Source: Melanocharis versteri (taxonomy: Eukaryota > Chordata > Aves > Passeriformes > Melanocharitidae). From it: DNA of 64,000 nt. Shown in pieces: positions 25,301 to 36,530 of this stretch. The stretch lies in assembly GCA_013397845.1 (NCBI GenBank), contig VZTG01003235.1:249282-313281 (forward strand). Reading direction: 5' to 3'. Each line of letters starts with the position of its first letter. Position 1 is the stretch's first letter. The position numbers and the translations under genes are program-made. The notes beneath the pieces were generated by a model, which saw nothing but the letters and a program-made list of their open reading frames with translations, ran no database searches and was not told where the DNA came from.

Positions 25301-27469
25301 CCTACTGCCTTCTAGTTTTCACATGGAAGTTATTTCAAATCAACCTGAGGCCTCACCACATCCACACCAACTAGGTTTGAGCAAATTCAGGTGCAGCACC
25401 TGCTCCTGAGCTCCTGGTTCCATCTTGGGAGGTTCCAGCTACATCCTACTGAATCCTAAAAAAAATAAAATCATTCTTCTCATCAGTTACTTTGTTAGAA
25501 ATAATACTAATTAATTTGGGGAAATTTGATAACAAGCTGTGGAAATACTTGATGCAAACCTGCAAGGTAAATAAACTGAGGAGAATAATCTCCAATCTCT
25601 TTTTAAGTTATAAAATTATTTACTTGTTCTGATCTGAGCAACCATAAAAGAATACCTCTCCCAGGCTCCAGGCATTGTTACCATCAATTAACTAACAATA
25701 CCATAAACAATAAAAGTATTACAAAAACAGCAGCACATCCACACCTACACATTAGCACCAGTCAGCAAAAACCCCAACAAAAAACTACAAACAACACTTC
25801 CTACTCCTTAATTCCCAAAGGAAACTCCACCCCAGCTGCCGCAATCAAAAATACAGACTTAACAAAGCGCCTGCAAGGTTAAGTGGCAATTTTAGGTGTT
25901 ACTTGGAACAGAAGTAAAACAATTTCAGACACAAGGGTGAGTGTAAGCTGAGAACTCCTCGAATACAGACTTCTCCCTAAATGTCAATTTCTTGTGGAGA
26001 ATGTGTTCTCAGCTTCAGGATGCTGAAAGGTGAATGGGTCTAGATGAAAAAAAGAAAAGAAAAAATCCAACTAGACCATGCATCACCGACTGATCCCAGA
26101 AGCAGCAGAGCTTCCTTGCAGCAGCACAGATATTTTCGGGAGAGGGCTGTACGACCACTGCTCCATCACACATTGGAAGGGGAGGGACAGCAGGAAAAAG
26201 GGATTCCAGCCTGCTTCCTCCCTGCCTCTTCTCCCTCCTGCAAGTCCACACTTGCCTCTTCCCACTGGTTTCTCAACTGTGTTCTCAGATTTCTGTGGGT
26301 CAACACAGCACTGCCTTGGCGCCCATACAACGCCTGTGAAATCCAGGGAGTCATGCAAATGCACCTGAATATGTAACATCTTCCTTCCTGATTCATTATG
26401 AATAGGCAGGAGCCATTTTAACCAGGATGGTGAACACCTCCATTCTTCACTTTGGAAAGCAGTCCTTTTAAAAAAAAATCACCCTGACTTCGTGTTGCTC
26501 CTCAGCTCTCCCACGGATGGTCCAAAGGTCCCTAAGCACACACAGACCATCACTGCAGGCAGTCACTGCTCCTGCCCTGGAGTCAGGCAGGCACTGAAAG
26601 GGGACAGTGCCAGCAACCTGCAGAAATGCAGGCTGAGATGAATTATGAAAATACATCATGCATCTGGAAAATGGTGTTTTAAAGTACAGCATAGCTGTTC
26701 AGCTGACAGCAACCAGGCCCTCACCTGGTAGATCTCCTCCTGAGTATCTTCCCTCTGTAAAGTTAATACTCTTTACCCCCAGAAAAACATTACGGAAAAA
26801 TTCAACTGTCCCCTGGGAATTAAGGTACATTGTTACCATAAGAGAATCAATTCAGTCTTTAAAACTGTGATATACAAGGATTTTCATCCTGTTTTAAGTC
26901 CAAGTTTCAACACAAACTGAGCTTTGAACCCCTCAGGATTTCTTTCCAAGAGCAAGTGATCCAGGGGAGGATCTCCTTCAACATATATGCAATAACAAAG
27001 TAAAAAGTACTGGCTGTGACAGAGGAGGGTGATTTATGAAACATAAGTGTGGGAAATAATTATTTACCTTCATAACAAGCAGTTTCTTCTTGGGTTTTTC
27101 GCCATAACTGTAACTTTCTCCCCACAGCAACTTCTTAAAAGATGTTTGTCAACTTCTGTCATTCACAGATACACAACAAAGAAAAATGTATATCTCTCTA
27201 ATGAGATGCACAGCCAAGGACGGTTGTCAGCATCATAGCACCGCTGTTGTGACATGTATTTCATTTTATTCAATACATAACGGGGAAGCTGTTAAACCCA
27301 GCAGTCCAAGCAACGTCCAAATAAGCATTAATAATGCGGTGAATAACTGATCATCCCTAGATGGTTTTCAGCAAGATAAAAGGGTTTTCCCTCCCCCTTT
27401 TAAAAATATCCTCGGAGTTGGAAAACAAAGAGGCAGAAGTTAAGACTGTTGCCTGCTGCCTCCCACAAC
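22301..27469. other. unique non-coding sequence, no gene seen
   Basis: This is about 5 kb of AT-rich unique DNA. It contains a G-run at 24377-24384 and an A/C-rich patch at about 25765-25800, but no recognisable exon, repeat or RNA gene. Frames in 26015-26400 are open on both strands and all lack domain features. Confidence 0.55.
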
Positions 27470-27530
27470 GGGCACACATCTGCAAGTGCCAGCCTGCTCG
27501 CGGCTGAGCCCGTCCTCGTGCGCCGCGGAT
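27470..27530. promoter_or_regulatory. small CpG-dense spot
   Basis: Eight CpG occur in about 60 bases, centred on CTCGCGGCTGAGCCCG and GTGCGCCGCGGA, inside otherwise CpG-poor DNA. It is too short for a CpG island. It may mark a hypomethylated regulatory site. Confidence 0.3.
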
Positions 27531-28384
27531 TTCAGCACTGCACCAGGAGATTGCAGCAGCACAGCAGGTGGAGCGGGGGGCTAAAGGAGAAGCAATTAAC
27601 GTGGATCGTGGTTCCCATTTTTCAAGGTAGATGGCAAATTCGGTTTCACAGACATGTACAAATTTGTGTACAAAACCCGCTGCATAATACGAGGACATCT
27701 GTGTTTACCAAAGTAATCATTATTGTTTAATGCGTATTTTTTAGACCATTTAACAAATAACTTTAGCTCTGATGAACATGGTGATTTTCATGATAGACTT
27801 AAAAGGAAAAAAAAAAGTTCAGAAGAAATGTGGAGCTGCTAACATGTGCTAAGTATTAGGACAAGAACCACAGATTAAGGGCACTGCTTTGACCTCACGT
27901 ATTCTCACCCCCTGCACGCTCAGCCAGCACGGTCCAACAGGGAATTGTGGTTTGCTGCCTTGCATCAGAACCTGAAGTCATCCTTGTGCTGCCTCCTGCC
28001 CCAAACTTTGTGGACACACGCAGCGAGGGCGGGCAGCACCCCGTCAAACACGACAAGAAACCACAGAACGAAAACTCCACCGTTTTGGGACCGACCCCAC
28101 AGCCAGGGCTGCACCCACCCACAGCCCCCCAGAGCTCAGTGCAATGGACAGGCAGGTCTTCAAACCAACCCCACCGCCCTCACAGCCACGGGGAGGGGAG
28201 ATTCCCATCCCTATCCCTGCTTTACAACTGAACACCACCACCTCTGCCTCCCCGGTTGTGGGATCGAGCCAGAGGGAACAACATTCCCGACCCTCGGGGG
28301 CTCCAAGGGGAGCTGGAGGCAGGCAGGGCTGACAGGCAGGGCTGGGGGAGCTCGGGGGAGGAGTGAGCCCAGCCGAGACCCCGC
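27531..28384. other. unique non-coding sequence, GC-richer second half
   Basis: The portion 27900-28380 is GC-rich and includes a two-unit tandem of CAGGCAGGGCTG at about 28320-28345, followed by two five-G runs. Long frames here reflect base composition. None shows a family motif. Confidence 0.5.
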
Positions 28385-28560
28385 TGCATGTTCAGTGATT
28401 ATAAGATTAGTGTGTTTTTATTTAAAGTATTATCCGTTAACATCCCGTATTACAAAAGTAGCACAACAGTATCGACAGACTGTCAATATTAATAGGAGTG
28501 TCTAATGTTTTATCAATACTAATTTAATTTCTGTTATCTGCAGGCTGCAGGGCCTTTCTG
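28385..28560. promoter_or_regulatory. candidate conserved non-coding element with MEIS/TGIF-type palindrome
   Basis: An AT-rich, low-CpG block with ATTATCCGTTAAC, ATATTAATAGG and CTAATTTAATTTC. At 28474-28484 the palindrome GACAGACTGTC places two CTGTC half-sites, the core read by TALE homeodomain proteins, tail to tail. The assignment as an enhancer is inferred from motif texture. Confidence 0.27.
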
Positions 28561-31500
28561 AAGAAACAGAGGAACAAGAATGAGAAAGCCAAAGCAGTGA
28601 CATAACAGGAAAACGAGCCATTCCTTCAGCTTCTCGATCATTCAGTGGCACCCTGCTGTTAACAGAGTTATCCTTGCTGCTTCTTTTGAGTAAAAACACC
28701 ACGAACAAAACCCACTGAGGTGTTTTTCTTCCAACATCATCAGAACCTCCACAACTCTCTTTTTCTTTTTGGCCAGAAACCATCTATGCAGAACAGAATT
28801 TTTCCTAACTACGTGCACCTAAAATCTGTAAAATAAATGTGTCAGACAACAGCAATTACAGGTTGGATGAATAACTCACCCTTACAACACAGAGCTGATT
28901 CACAAAGGAGAATTTCTAGACCAGTGAATGACCCAGTCTCATACAGACTTTAAAGGGCCACATGGAAGATGCATCTTTTTCATTTTACAGGCAAAACGTG
29001 TATTTTTAGGATAAAACTTCTCAAGGACTTGTATTTTAATGAGGTTCAAATAACTATCCCTAGGAGTCCAGGGCAAGGAGATGTGTTGGCAAGTCTGCCC
29101 GAGGTGGTAGGTGCTGTGAGGGGTAAGAATCCCTGCTCCTTCCAGGGAGATGCTCAGCCAGACCCAGATCACAGCCCCACCCCTGCACTTCCCATCACTA
29201 CTAACGCACTTTAAAAGAGAGAGGAAGACAGGTCCACAATGACAAAATGTCAAACTGAACAAAGCAATTGAGCTAATCATGTAAACATTCATTATTACTA
29301 ATATTAAAATATCCTGTTTTGCATTTTCTTTTTGTGACAGAATGAACAGCATCTAAGGACTCAGAATTATCATCCAGAACTGAGTAAAAGAGGAAACTGT
29401 CTAAAATGAAGGCACAGTACGAAAGAAGAATTTTTCTCTTGCTTTAGCACATGAATGATCCCAACTGTACCTGCTACAAAGCATTAAGTGGGAATGCAGG
29501 GGAAAATATTCTTCTCCTTAAATATATTTCAAATAGGTGATTTATGGTTTTCAAACTGTGAAGGAGAGAAGTGGAAAAGAAGGTATTGGGGTAGGAAATT
29601 GGCTTACCTCATGATACTCCACGATGTGTGAGCAGTTCCCACAAATGGGTGAATCCTCCTTCCCTCATCAGTGAGGCTGCAGATTTCCTGGTCCCCCCAA
29701 CCACCTGGATCTCCCCCGCCCCACCACCAGCCATACCCTGAGGATTTTACATCACTCTGACAAATTTCAAAGAGTAACGATACCCAAAGCCCCCCTGAGA
29801 ATACATCCAGAGGGTGCTGAGCATGGGACAGCAACTCCAAGATGCCAGAGATGGGCTGGGTGGGTGACAGACCTCCCCACCATGGTCCCTGATGCTGGGC
29901 CACAACACCACAAATGGTGGCATCATCCAAGTCCCACATTAGAACAAGATGAAGCCGTGTTTGAAATGGAGATGGGGGAGGAAAATCAACTTACGTTGCA
30001 GTCAAAATGCTGACTTTTCTCCCCTAGCCTGTGTCCTCTCAAGTTCTCCTCGAAATTTCCACACAAAATTCTGCCTTCAAACAGATCTTTGCTGCTACCC
30101 ATGCCCCCTGCAGTCCCATAGATTAACATCAGCCAGTGGATGTGAGGAAGCCACGTCTGCCAGACTGTTTCCCAGAACCACAGAAAAAAAGGAAGAAGGC
30201 AGAAAACAAGAGAAAACAATCTGTGGCCTCTGAAAACCAGGGGACTGAGCTGCTCAACAAATCACTTCCAGGCAGTCAGGGAGGGAGTCAGAAAAGTATC
30301 TTTGAAAGAAAAAAGAACCAGTGAGGAAGGAACAAGCAAGCAATGCAAGGGGGGAAGCTGTGCCACAGGGAAACTAATCTAAGGGGAGTCCCATAAGTTG
30401 GAAAAGGCTAAGAATCAAAATTAGGAGTTACTGGACAAGGTGTAAGAGGGGTAGTTTCCTACCAGGAAATGTGATTTGAACGCCTCATACACAGCCCAGC
30501 CAAGGACTTCAGAGGAGGCAACAGGAAGAAATTACAAGACACAGTGATGCAGGTTAGCATGTGACTAAGAAGGCAAATTGGAGATGAGCTTCTGGGTCTA
30601 AGCACCCACCAGGGCAGCTTGAGGAATCTGCAGAAGAGAACAGACCTCTCCAGCCTGCCCATGGAGGTTTGCCTTCGTGTTTGAAGGCTCCAAACCTGGC
30701 TGTTTTGGAGCTACACATACAGTAGCAAAAACGTCAGCGGAGCCACGGGTTCCCATCACTAGCTCAAGAAAGGGATCTGCCCTACAGGAATCCTCCTTGC
30801 CAGTTAAATCTCTTACCTCACTCAGCTCTTTCTGCTCACTGCCTCCCTTGTCTTCAACCACCATTTCTGCAGCACTTCTCCCTCTTCTGCCTCTTCCCAA
30901 ACCTCCAACCCCCTCTTCTCCCTGCACAGGAGGCAGCTCCGAAGGGAGCAGCAGCAGCCACAGCTCATAACTCGCCTAACGAGTGCCAGCCAGAAGTGAT
31001 TTGTAGGCATCAAGTAGATTATTGTTTTTTGAGAGAGTGGAGAAGAAAAAGAGGGGCACAAGCTTAAGGTGTTGTTGATGAATGAAGATGAAAAGAAGGT
31101 TTTAGGGTGAGAAGTGTTTGTCTAGTGTGACCTAAACCGTTCAAACCTCATTTGATAGATGATGGACATTTATTCCCTGCTATGTGTCACTTCAAAGCCT
31201 GAGGTTTATATTAAACAAGAAGTCTTCTCCTTCTAAGTTGTTTGTCAGTTTTTCCCCGGAGTTTATCACACAGCACAATACTTGGAAACCTAATCACACT
31301 TAGTTTTTTAATAAAGTCGTATGGTCACTAGTAGTACATATTAGAAAATGCATTTTATTGTTTTTCATTATGTAATTGTGTGCTTCGTTGCCTTTCATCT
31401 GTTTCCCCTTGCCGTGGGAGGAGGCATGGCCCAGGAACACCATTTTTCTGGGGATGATGTTCCACGGGCAGAATGAAACCAACACAGCCGTGCTCCCCAG

Positions 31501-34184
31501 TGCCACTGCCCTTCCCTCCTCCCCACTCCCCACAGGCAAGAACCAGGCTCCCAATAAAGCTGAGGTATTTTCTGCTCTGAGGTAAGGCAAATCCAGCTTT
31601 TCCACCCCACAAGGCCCTACCTGGAGAAGCCATCAGCAGCGAATACATAAAAGTAAGCAAGGACATGAGGCCCAGCCGCAGCTTTAATCACAGAGAAGAG
31701 ATTTTTGAAGTCTTGCATTCAAGTCACCCCATACTTTCTCCCATGCCCAGACAAGGATGTCTTTTCTCTGGATCTGGGTTTGCAACCTTATGAGAGTTGA
31801 TGTTTGGAAAGAAATCGTCTGTATCATGAAATAACTTCTCCCCAAACAGCTAATGGCACTCATTGTTTTGAACAGGGGGGTTCCTCCTTCTAAAAGACAT
31901 GATCATTCCATTATAAATGTTTACATTCCTATGCATTAAAAACAAACATATTATGCTAATAAATTACGGAAAAACTGTACTTGATGGGATACGTTCCTGT
32001 TTAGTATTCACACAAAGAACAGCCGCATTTAACCACAGGGTAAATTTACTCATTTACTGCATCTCTTTCTTTAAATGTGCCCCAAAAGTTGTTTTCTCAG
32101 CCCTTGTTTCACTAAGATTGCTTTCAATATTGGTTTTTGAGGAGTTCATTTTACTTAGATTCTCTATTAAGAAGAAAACACCATGGATTTACTGAAAACA
32201 TATTTCTCCACCAAAGTGTTGATTCACACAGGAGCAAAAACCATTTCATGCTAGTCCTGGCCCTGAGCAAGGACATCACCTCTTCTCTGTGTCCTACCCA
32301 GAAAAAAAAAGGCCACTGCCTTTGATTTGAGATGCTCAGGTCTACCCCAAATACACAGACCTCATCTTAGTGCCCTTCCTCTCCCCATCAGCAGCAAATT
32401 TCCACTGCAGCCCTGCTAAGCCCTTGAAGACCCCACAATTTGTGCATCCAAGCTCAAAGTCAGAAGTTTGAGTTATGCTCCATCAAGTTGCTCCATCTCA
32501 CTACACTTTTAGAGCTTAAAAAAATTACCAGATTCTATTGAATCTCTCTCTACACAGCTGCATCTCTAATGAACCCCCATAAAAGTTAAAACTTATATTC
32601 GGTAATCATATGCAATTGAAACATCATAAAATGAGAAGTCAAGGAACTGTATGTGGGCTGCAATGACTTGTCTTATTGTATTCATTCCCTTAATAAATAT
32701 ATCTTAAAAATAACCTCACAGTCACACATTTGCAATATAATATAAAAATAACACTGGATTCAAATTATTAAACAGGTAATTTAATAGAACAAGAATCGAA
32801 ATGTAGGACAGTGTGCAACTTTATGCTATAGGAATAAGATGATTTTAGCCAATGAAACTATTTTTCTTTTTTGCATTATTTCTGCATTTATAATACTACA
32901 ACATCCACATAACCTTGACACTGTAGTCACCTTAGTAACAAACAAGTGTAACATCCACTTATAGTTGAAATCCCAGTAGGGTGTTTGATTCAAGTAAAAC
33001 AAAATTGGAGGCCCCTACTCTGCTGCTTTTTTCTTAGTCACATAGACATGGGCTAAAAGGATTTAAAAATAGATATATTTGTACACTATTTCATCTACAA
33101 AGCAGAACCATTTAATTTTAATTTAATGCTAAATGGAAACAAATATAACACCTTTAAAAGACACGATGCTAAAAAGAGAAGCAAATTATTTAAGTTCTGG
33201 ACCAGCACAGCTTGGAAAATTCACACCAAGTAAAGGCCAGATTTAAACCAGTCTTACAGCCAGGAGAATTAGCTGTGCTGGGGACATTGGACCAGCAGAA
33301 CTGCATGGGTAGAGGACACCCTTCACTGTGCCACCACAGCCCAGAACTGATGGGGATGAGTATCCCCACCATGTCGAGCTTCTGCTTTGAATAGCTGGTT
33401 TCATTTAAATTGGGCTGTTTTGCATGAAAGAAAAAGGGCAAAGGTCCTAGCAGTGCCCAGAAGGGCACATTAATGTCCTTGGTCATTCCTTAACAATGGG
33501 CAAGACCAGACACTTCAGAGAAAGGTACAAGAAATACCTGAACTGAGAGTTTTCACCTCTGGAAACAGGGCTTGTTGCCTAACCCGTTGTGAGCTTTGTC
33601 CTAAAACAAGAGAATTTATACTCTTCCCAACTTGTAAGATTAAAGAAAACTGCTTCTACTCAAGGTACCTGCAGATGTTTGCAACTATCTATAAACTTAA
33701 ATCCTCTTCACACCTAGTCCTTCATAGCTAGTATTTGCAGTTTTACTGAATGATTATCTGGTTCTGTTTGAGGGGAAAAAACCCAGCCCCAACCACCCGA
33801 AGCCATCCTCCCCTTTGCTCGTGCTGGCCTGCTCTTTTCACAGCTCCAAAGGCAGGAACTTTGTGCTCCTGCAGAAGCTCCAGCCCATCACCTCCGGAGC
33901 ACGGGCACAGCCCAGCCACACATCCCTCCTGTCAAGGGCTGCCATCTGCCAGGGCTCCGTCCCGCCCGTCACGCTTTTATTAAGTCCCTGATGAGCGTGA
34001 TTCAATTAACGTCGCCTGAGAAGCCACTCCAGCGCAAATGAGAGGTGACAAGGAGCTGAGACGGGAGCAGGGGGACACAGCGAGGAGCAGCCAGGCCGGG
34101 GGGACACGGCAGAACTGTTACTGCACGTGGCAAAGTGGGGCTGAGCTGCCTGTGTCCGAGGCGTGATGGGCAGGGATACAGGCA
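28561..34184. other. unique non-coding sequence, no gene seen
   Basis: No gene, RNA or interspersed repeat is recognisable. Frames near 28939-29352 and 30598-30970 are open on both strands and lack domains. The segment 32500-33190 is strongly AT-rich. Around 33955-34030 a TTTTATTAAGTCCCTGATGA / TTCAATTAACGTCGCCTGAG block looks regulatory but is too short to call. Confidence 0.55.
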
Positions 34185-34199
34185 AGAGAGAGAGAGAGA
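34185..34199. repeat. GA dinucleotide microsatellite
   Basis: Seven or so AG units (AGAGAGAGAGAGAGA) occur here. It is a short simple repeat. Confidence 0.8.
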
Positions 34200-35138
34200 A
34201 TCTGAGGAAGTGAGACTCTTAGAAAGCTCTTCCCACCCGGCCGCTGGAAAGGCAAATCGGAGGCAAAAACATGAGTTTTACCAGGTGGTTCCGTCATCAA
34301 GTGCTTTGCCTGCACATCACCCAGAGCACACCTGACAGCATCACCGTGCTGGGGGCAGGGGGATGCCCACGGGCCCCACGGGGAGATCCGTGCCCAAAAC
34401 AGCTGCAGGAGTGGGCTCCTTCTGCCGGTGGAAACAAGGACTCGGCTAAATGTGGTGAGCTACAAGTTTCTGCAACAACATGCAAGTCTCCAACATGTGG
34501 CCCGTAACGTAGCTGTTGCCATGGTAAAAAATTCATGTTTAGTGAAAAGTGTTAAATCTTGTATCATAAGTTAAATCAGCTGCCAAGACACATTTTCACA
34601 AGTAGGGGAATTTTTGTCTTTTCAGAATGGAATGTTTTTCAGTTGACATTGATTTTTCCCTAAAATAAGTCCCCCAGAAAGGAAGCCAATCACACGTGAG
34701 GCAGTCCAAGAGCTGAATTACTCTACTCCTTCTCTGAATCATCAACAAGTGTTGTGTGCTAGTGCATGTGTGTGTACAAATGCACTGTAGCTTCATAAAT
34801 TTCATCGTCTTATACAAACCGGCAGTTACACAATTTATTCAGAATATTAAACTAATGAGCCCAGCAGAAACACCAGTATTTCATATTTTGCGTGATGAGA
34901 CTTCAACAAGTAACTTTTTTAACCAGGAACCATCTCAAAAATTATGTTCAACTTGCCCCAGACTTTTCACAAATACAAGACTGAGCCTGACTATACAGCT
35001 GTTTATGTAGGTCAAGGACAGAAATAGTAAGAGTACATTTATTTGTTTTTATGTTTCTTGTTCAGTATTTCAAAAGAGAACAACTGGTTTTAATACAATT
35101 TCAGAAAGAGAGACAAATTAGAATTCCTGCAGAATTAG

Positions 35139-35230
35139 CAAAAAAACCAACAACAACAAAAATCCAAACAAACAAAAAAATCCCCCGAAAATAACACCCC
35201 CCCAAAAAAAAAAACCCAACCACAAAAAAC
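35139..35230. repeat. A/C-rich low-complexity tract
   Basis: About 90 bases are composed almost only of A and C, with AAC, AAAC and C-run subunits and a CCCCCCCAAAAAAAAAAAA junction. Interruptions show it is old. Length errors are likely. Confidence 0.88.
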
Positions 35231-35671
35231 TTGTTACTTTTATTCATTTAAAAACTGTTGCAAGGAAATCTGGCTGTTACCAGTTCAAGACCTGTATGCG
35301 TCCCTCTTCTCCTGAACTATTCAAATTCGGCTTATTCTAGCATTTTATGGTTAATCTTCCATATTTACAGCAAAATGCATTTCCAGTGGGAGGTTTTCCC
35401 ACTGGCACACCCAGGGAGGACTCAGCCCCAGAACAGCCCCTGCAGAGGGATCACTGCCCTGCTGGACAATGGAGAGCTCTTGGACAACACTGGGTTTGCC
35501 TTCTCCACATCTGGATTTCACCTCCATCGTGTCTTCTGCGGTGAGGACTTTGCCCAACAGATTCCTTTCTTTTTTACCTGCTTCCAAGTAGCAACAGCCA
35601 GCAGCCAGTCACATCCTTGTTTCTAAGTTAAGAAACACTTCTGATTCCTCCTCCTCTCTCTAATTATTGCT

Positions 35672-35694
35672 CCGCGATCGATTTGCCGCGCGCC
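35672..35694. promoter_or_regulatory. CpG-dense spot in pyrimidine-rich DNA
   Basis: Six CpG fall within about 23 bases (CCGCGATCGAT followed by TTGCCGCGCGCC), flanked by CT-rich sequence without CpG. This is a strong local exception to vertebrate CpG depletion. A methylation-free binding site is one explanation. Confidence 0.3.
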
Positions 35695-36414
35695 ATGCCA
35701 AATTCGCACCTTAGCTCCTCACCTCTAGTCAGTAAAACTCAAACTCTCCTCCCATCTTCTCCACAAAAGACATTTTCTAGCAAGCAAGCTCCTGCTTATG
35801 CTCTCTTGCCTCTCTCTTTCTCTCTCTCTCCTGGAACCAGCTCTTCGGAAAGGCTGGAGCATATTTAGCCCTCCCAGCTCTCTGCTTGTCTCTTTCTTTT
35901 ATTTTACATGGTTCAGTGTTCACATTCTGCTCTCATTCTGCCTTCTCTCCTTCTTTCTCTGCCCCGGTGCTGCAAAAAGACATCTTCTGTGACACCTTAA
36001 ACAAAAAAGGTCCCTGAATTAACATGACTTGCACTGCGTGGTATTTTCAGATCGCCCATTTGCTAATGTTGCAAACACAATTAGGAAGTCAGGGAAAGAG
36101 CTTACAGGAGCAGATGAAAGCTGCAGAGATAAAATGGAAAGCTTTTACCTGCCAAGCTCTCAGGTTGGGGTTCTAGGTTGCCCTCGGATCTAATAGAGCT
36201 ATAAAAGTGCCATATTAAGGAGATGCACAGTTGCATTGCTGTAAATACCAAGCGTGGCTTTTCCCATCCTCTTAAAGACATGGATTCTTGCTTCCACGAT
36301 TTGCAGGCTGGTAGCCATAGGTGGTTTAAATTCTTGGTATTAAAAAAAGCTCAGAGCATTACTGACAATTAAAAACAGCTTTTACACATGCACAATAACA
36401 CTTCTCATGCTTTA
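35695..36414. other. CT-rich then unique non-coding sequence
   Basis: A TCTC microsatellite (35811-35831) sits in a longer pyrimidine-rich stretch reaching about 35960. Unique AT-rich sequence follows. No gene is seen. Confidence 0.5.
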
Positions 36415-36530
36415 AAAAAAAATAATATGCATATCCATATTACCATCATAATAAGTGCCACAGAGTGACATGATATGATTGAGTATAATGGTTCCTTTGG
36501 AGCCATTATGGTCGATCAGTAAATAATACA
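36415..36530. promoter_or_regulatory. candidate regulatory block with stem-loop
   Basis: ATAATGGTTCC at 36485-36495 and GGAGCCATTAT at 36499-36509 form an 11-base inverted repeat with one mismatch (a G-U pair in RNA) and a three-base loop. The neighbourhood is rich in ATTA and TAAATAATA motifs. It could be a paired homeodomain site or a small RNA stem. The stem is too short for a microRNA precursor. Confidence 0.28.

Noticed and set aside
27945..28505. 186-codon frame as a gene
   Set aside because: It lies in a GC-rich patch with long frames on both strands, has proline/serine-rich composition and shows no motif.
36485..36509. MicroRNA precursor
   Set aside because: The stem is only 11 pairs. 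A precursor needs a stem of roughly 25-30 pairs.
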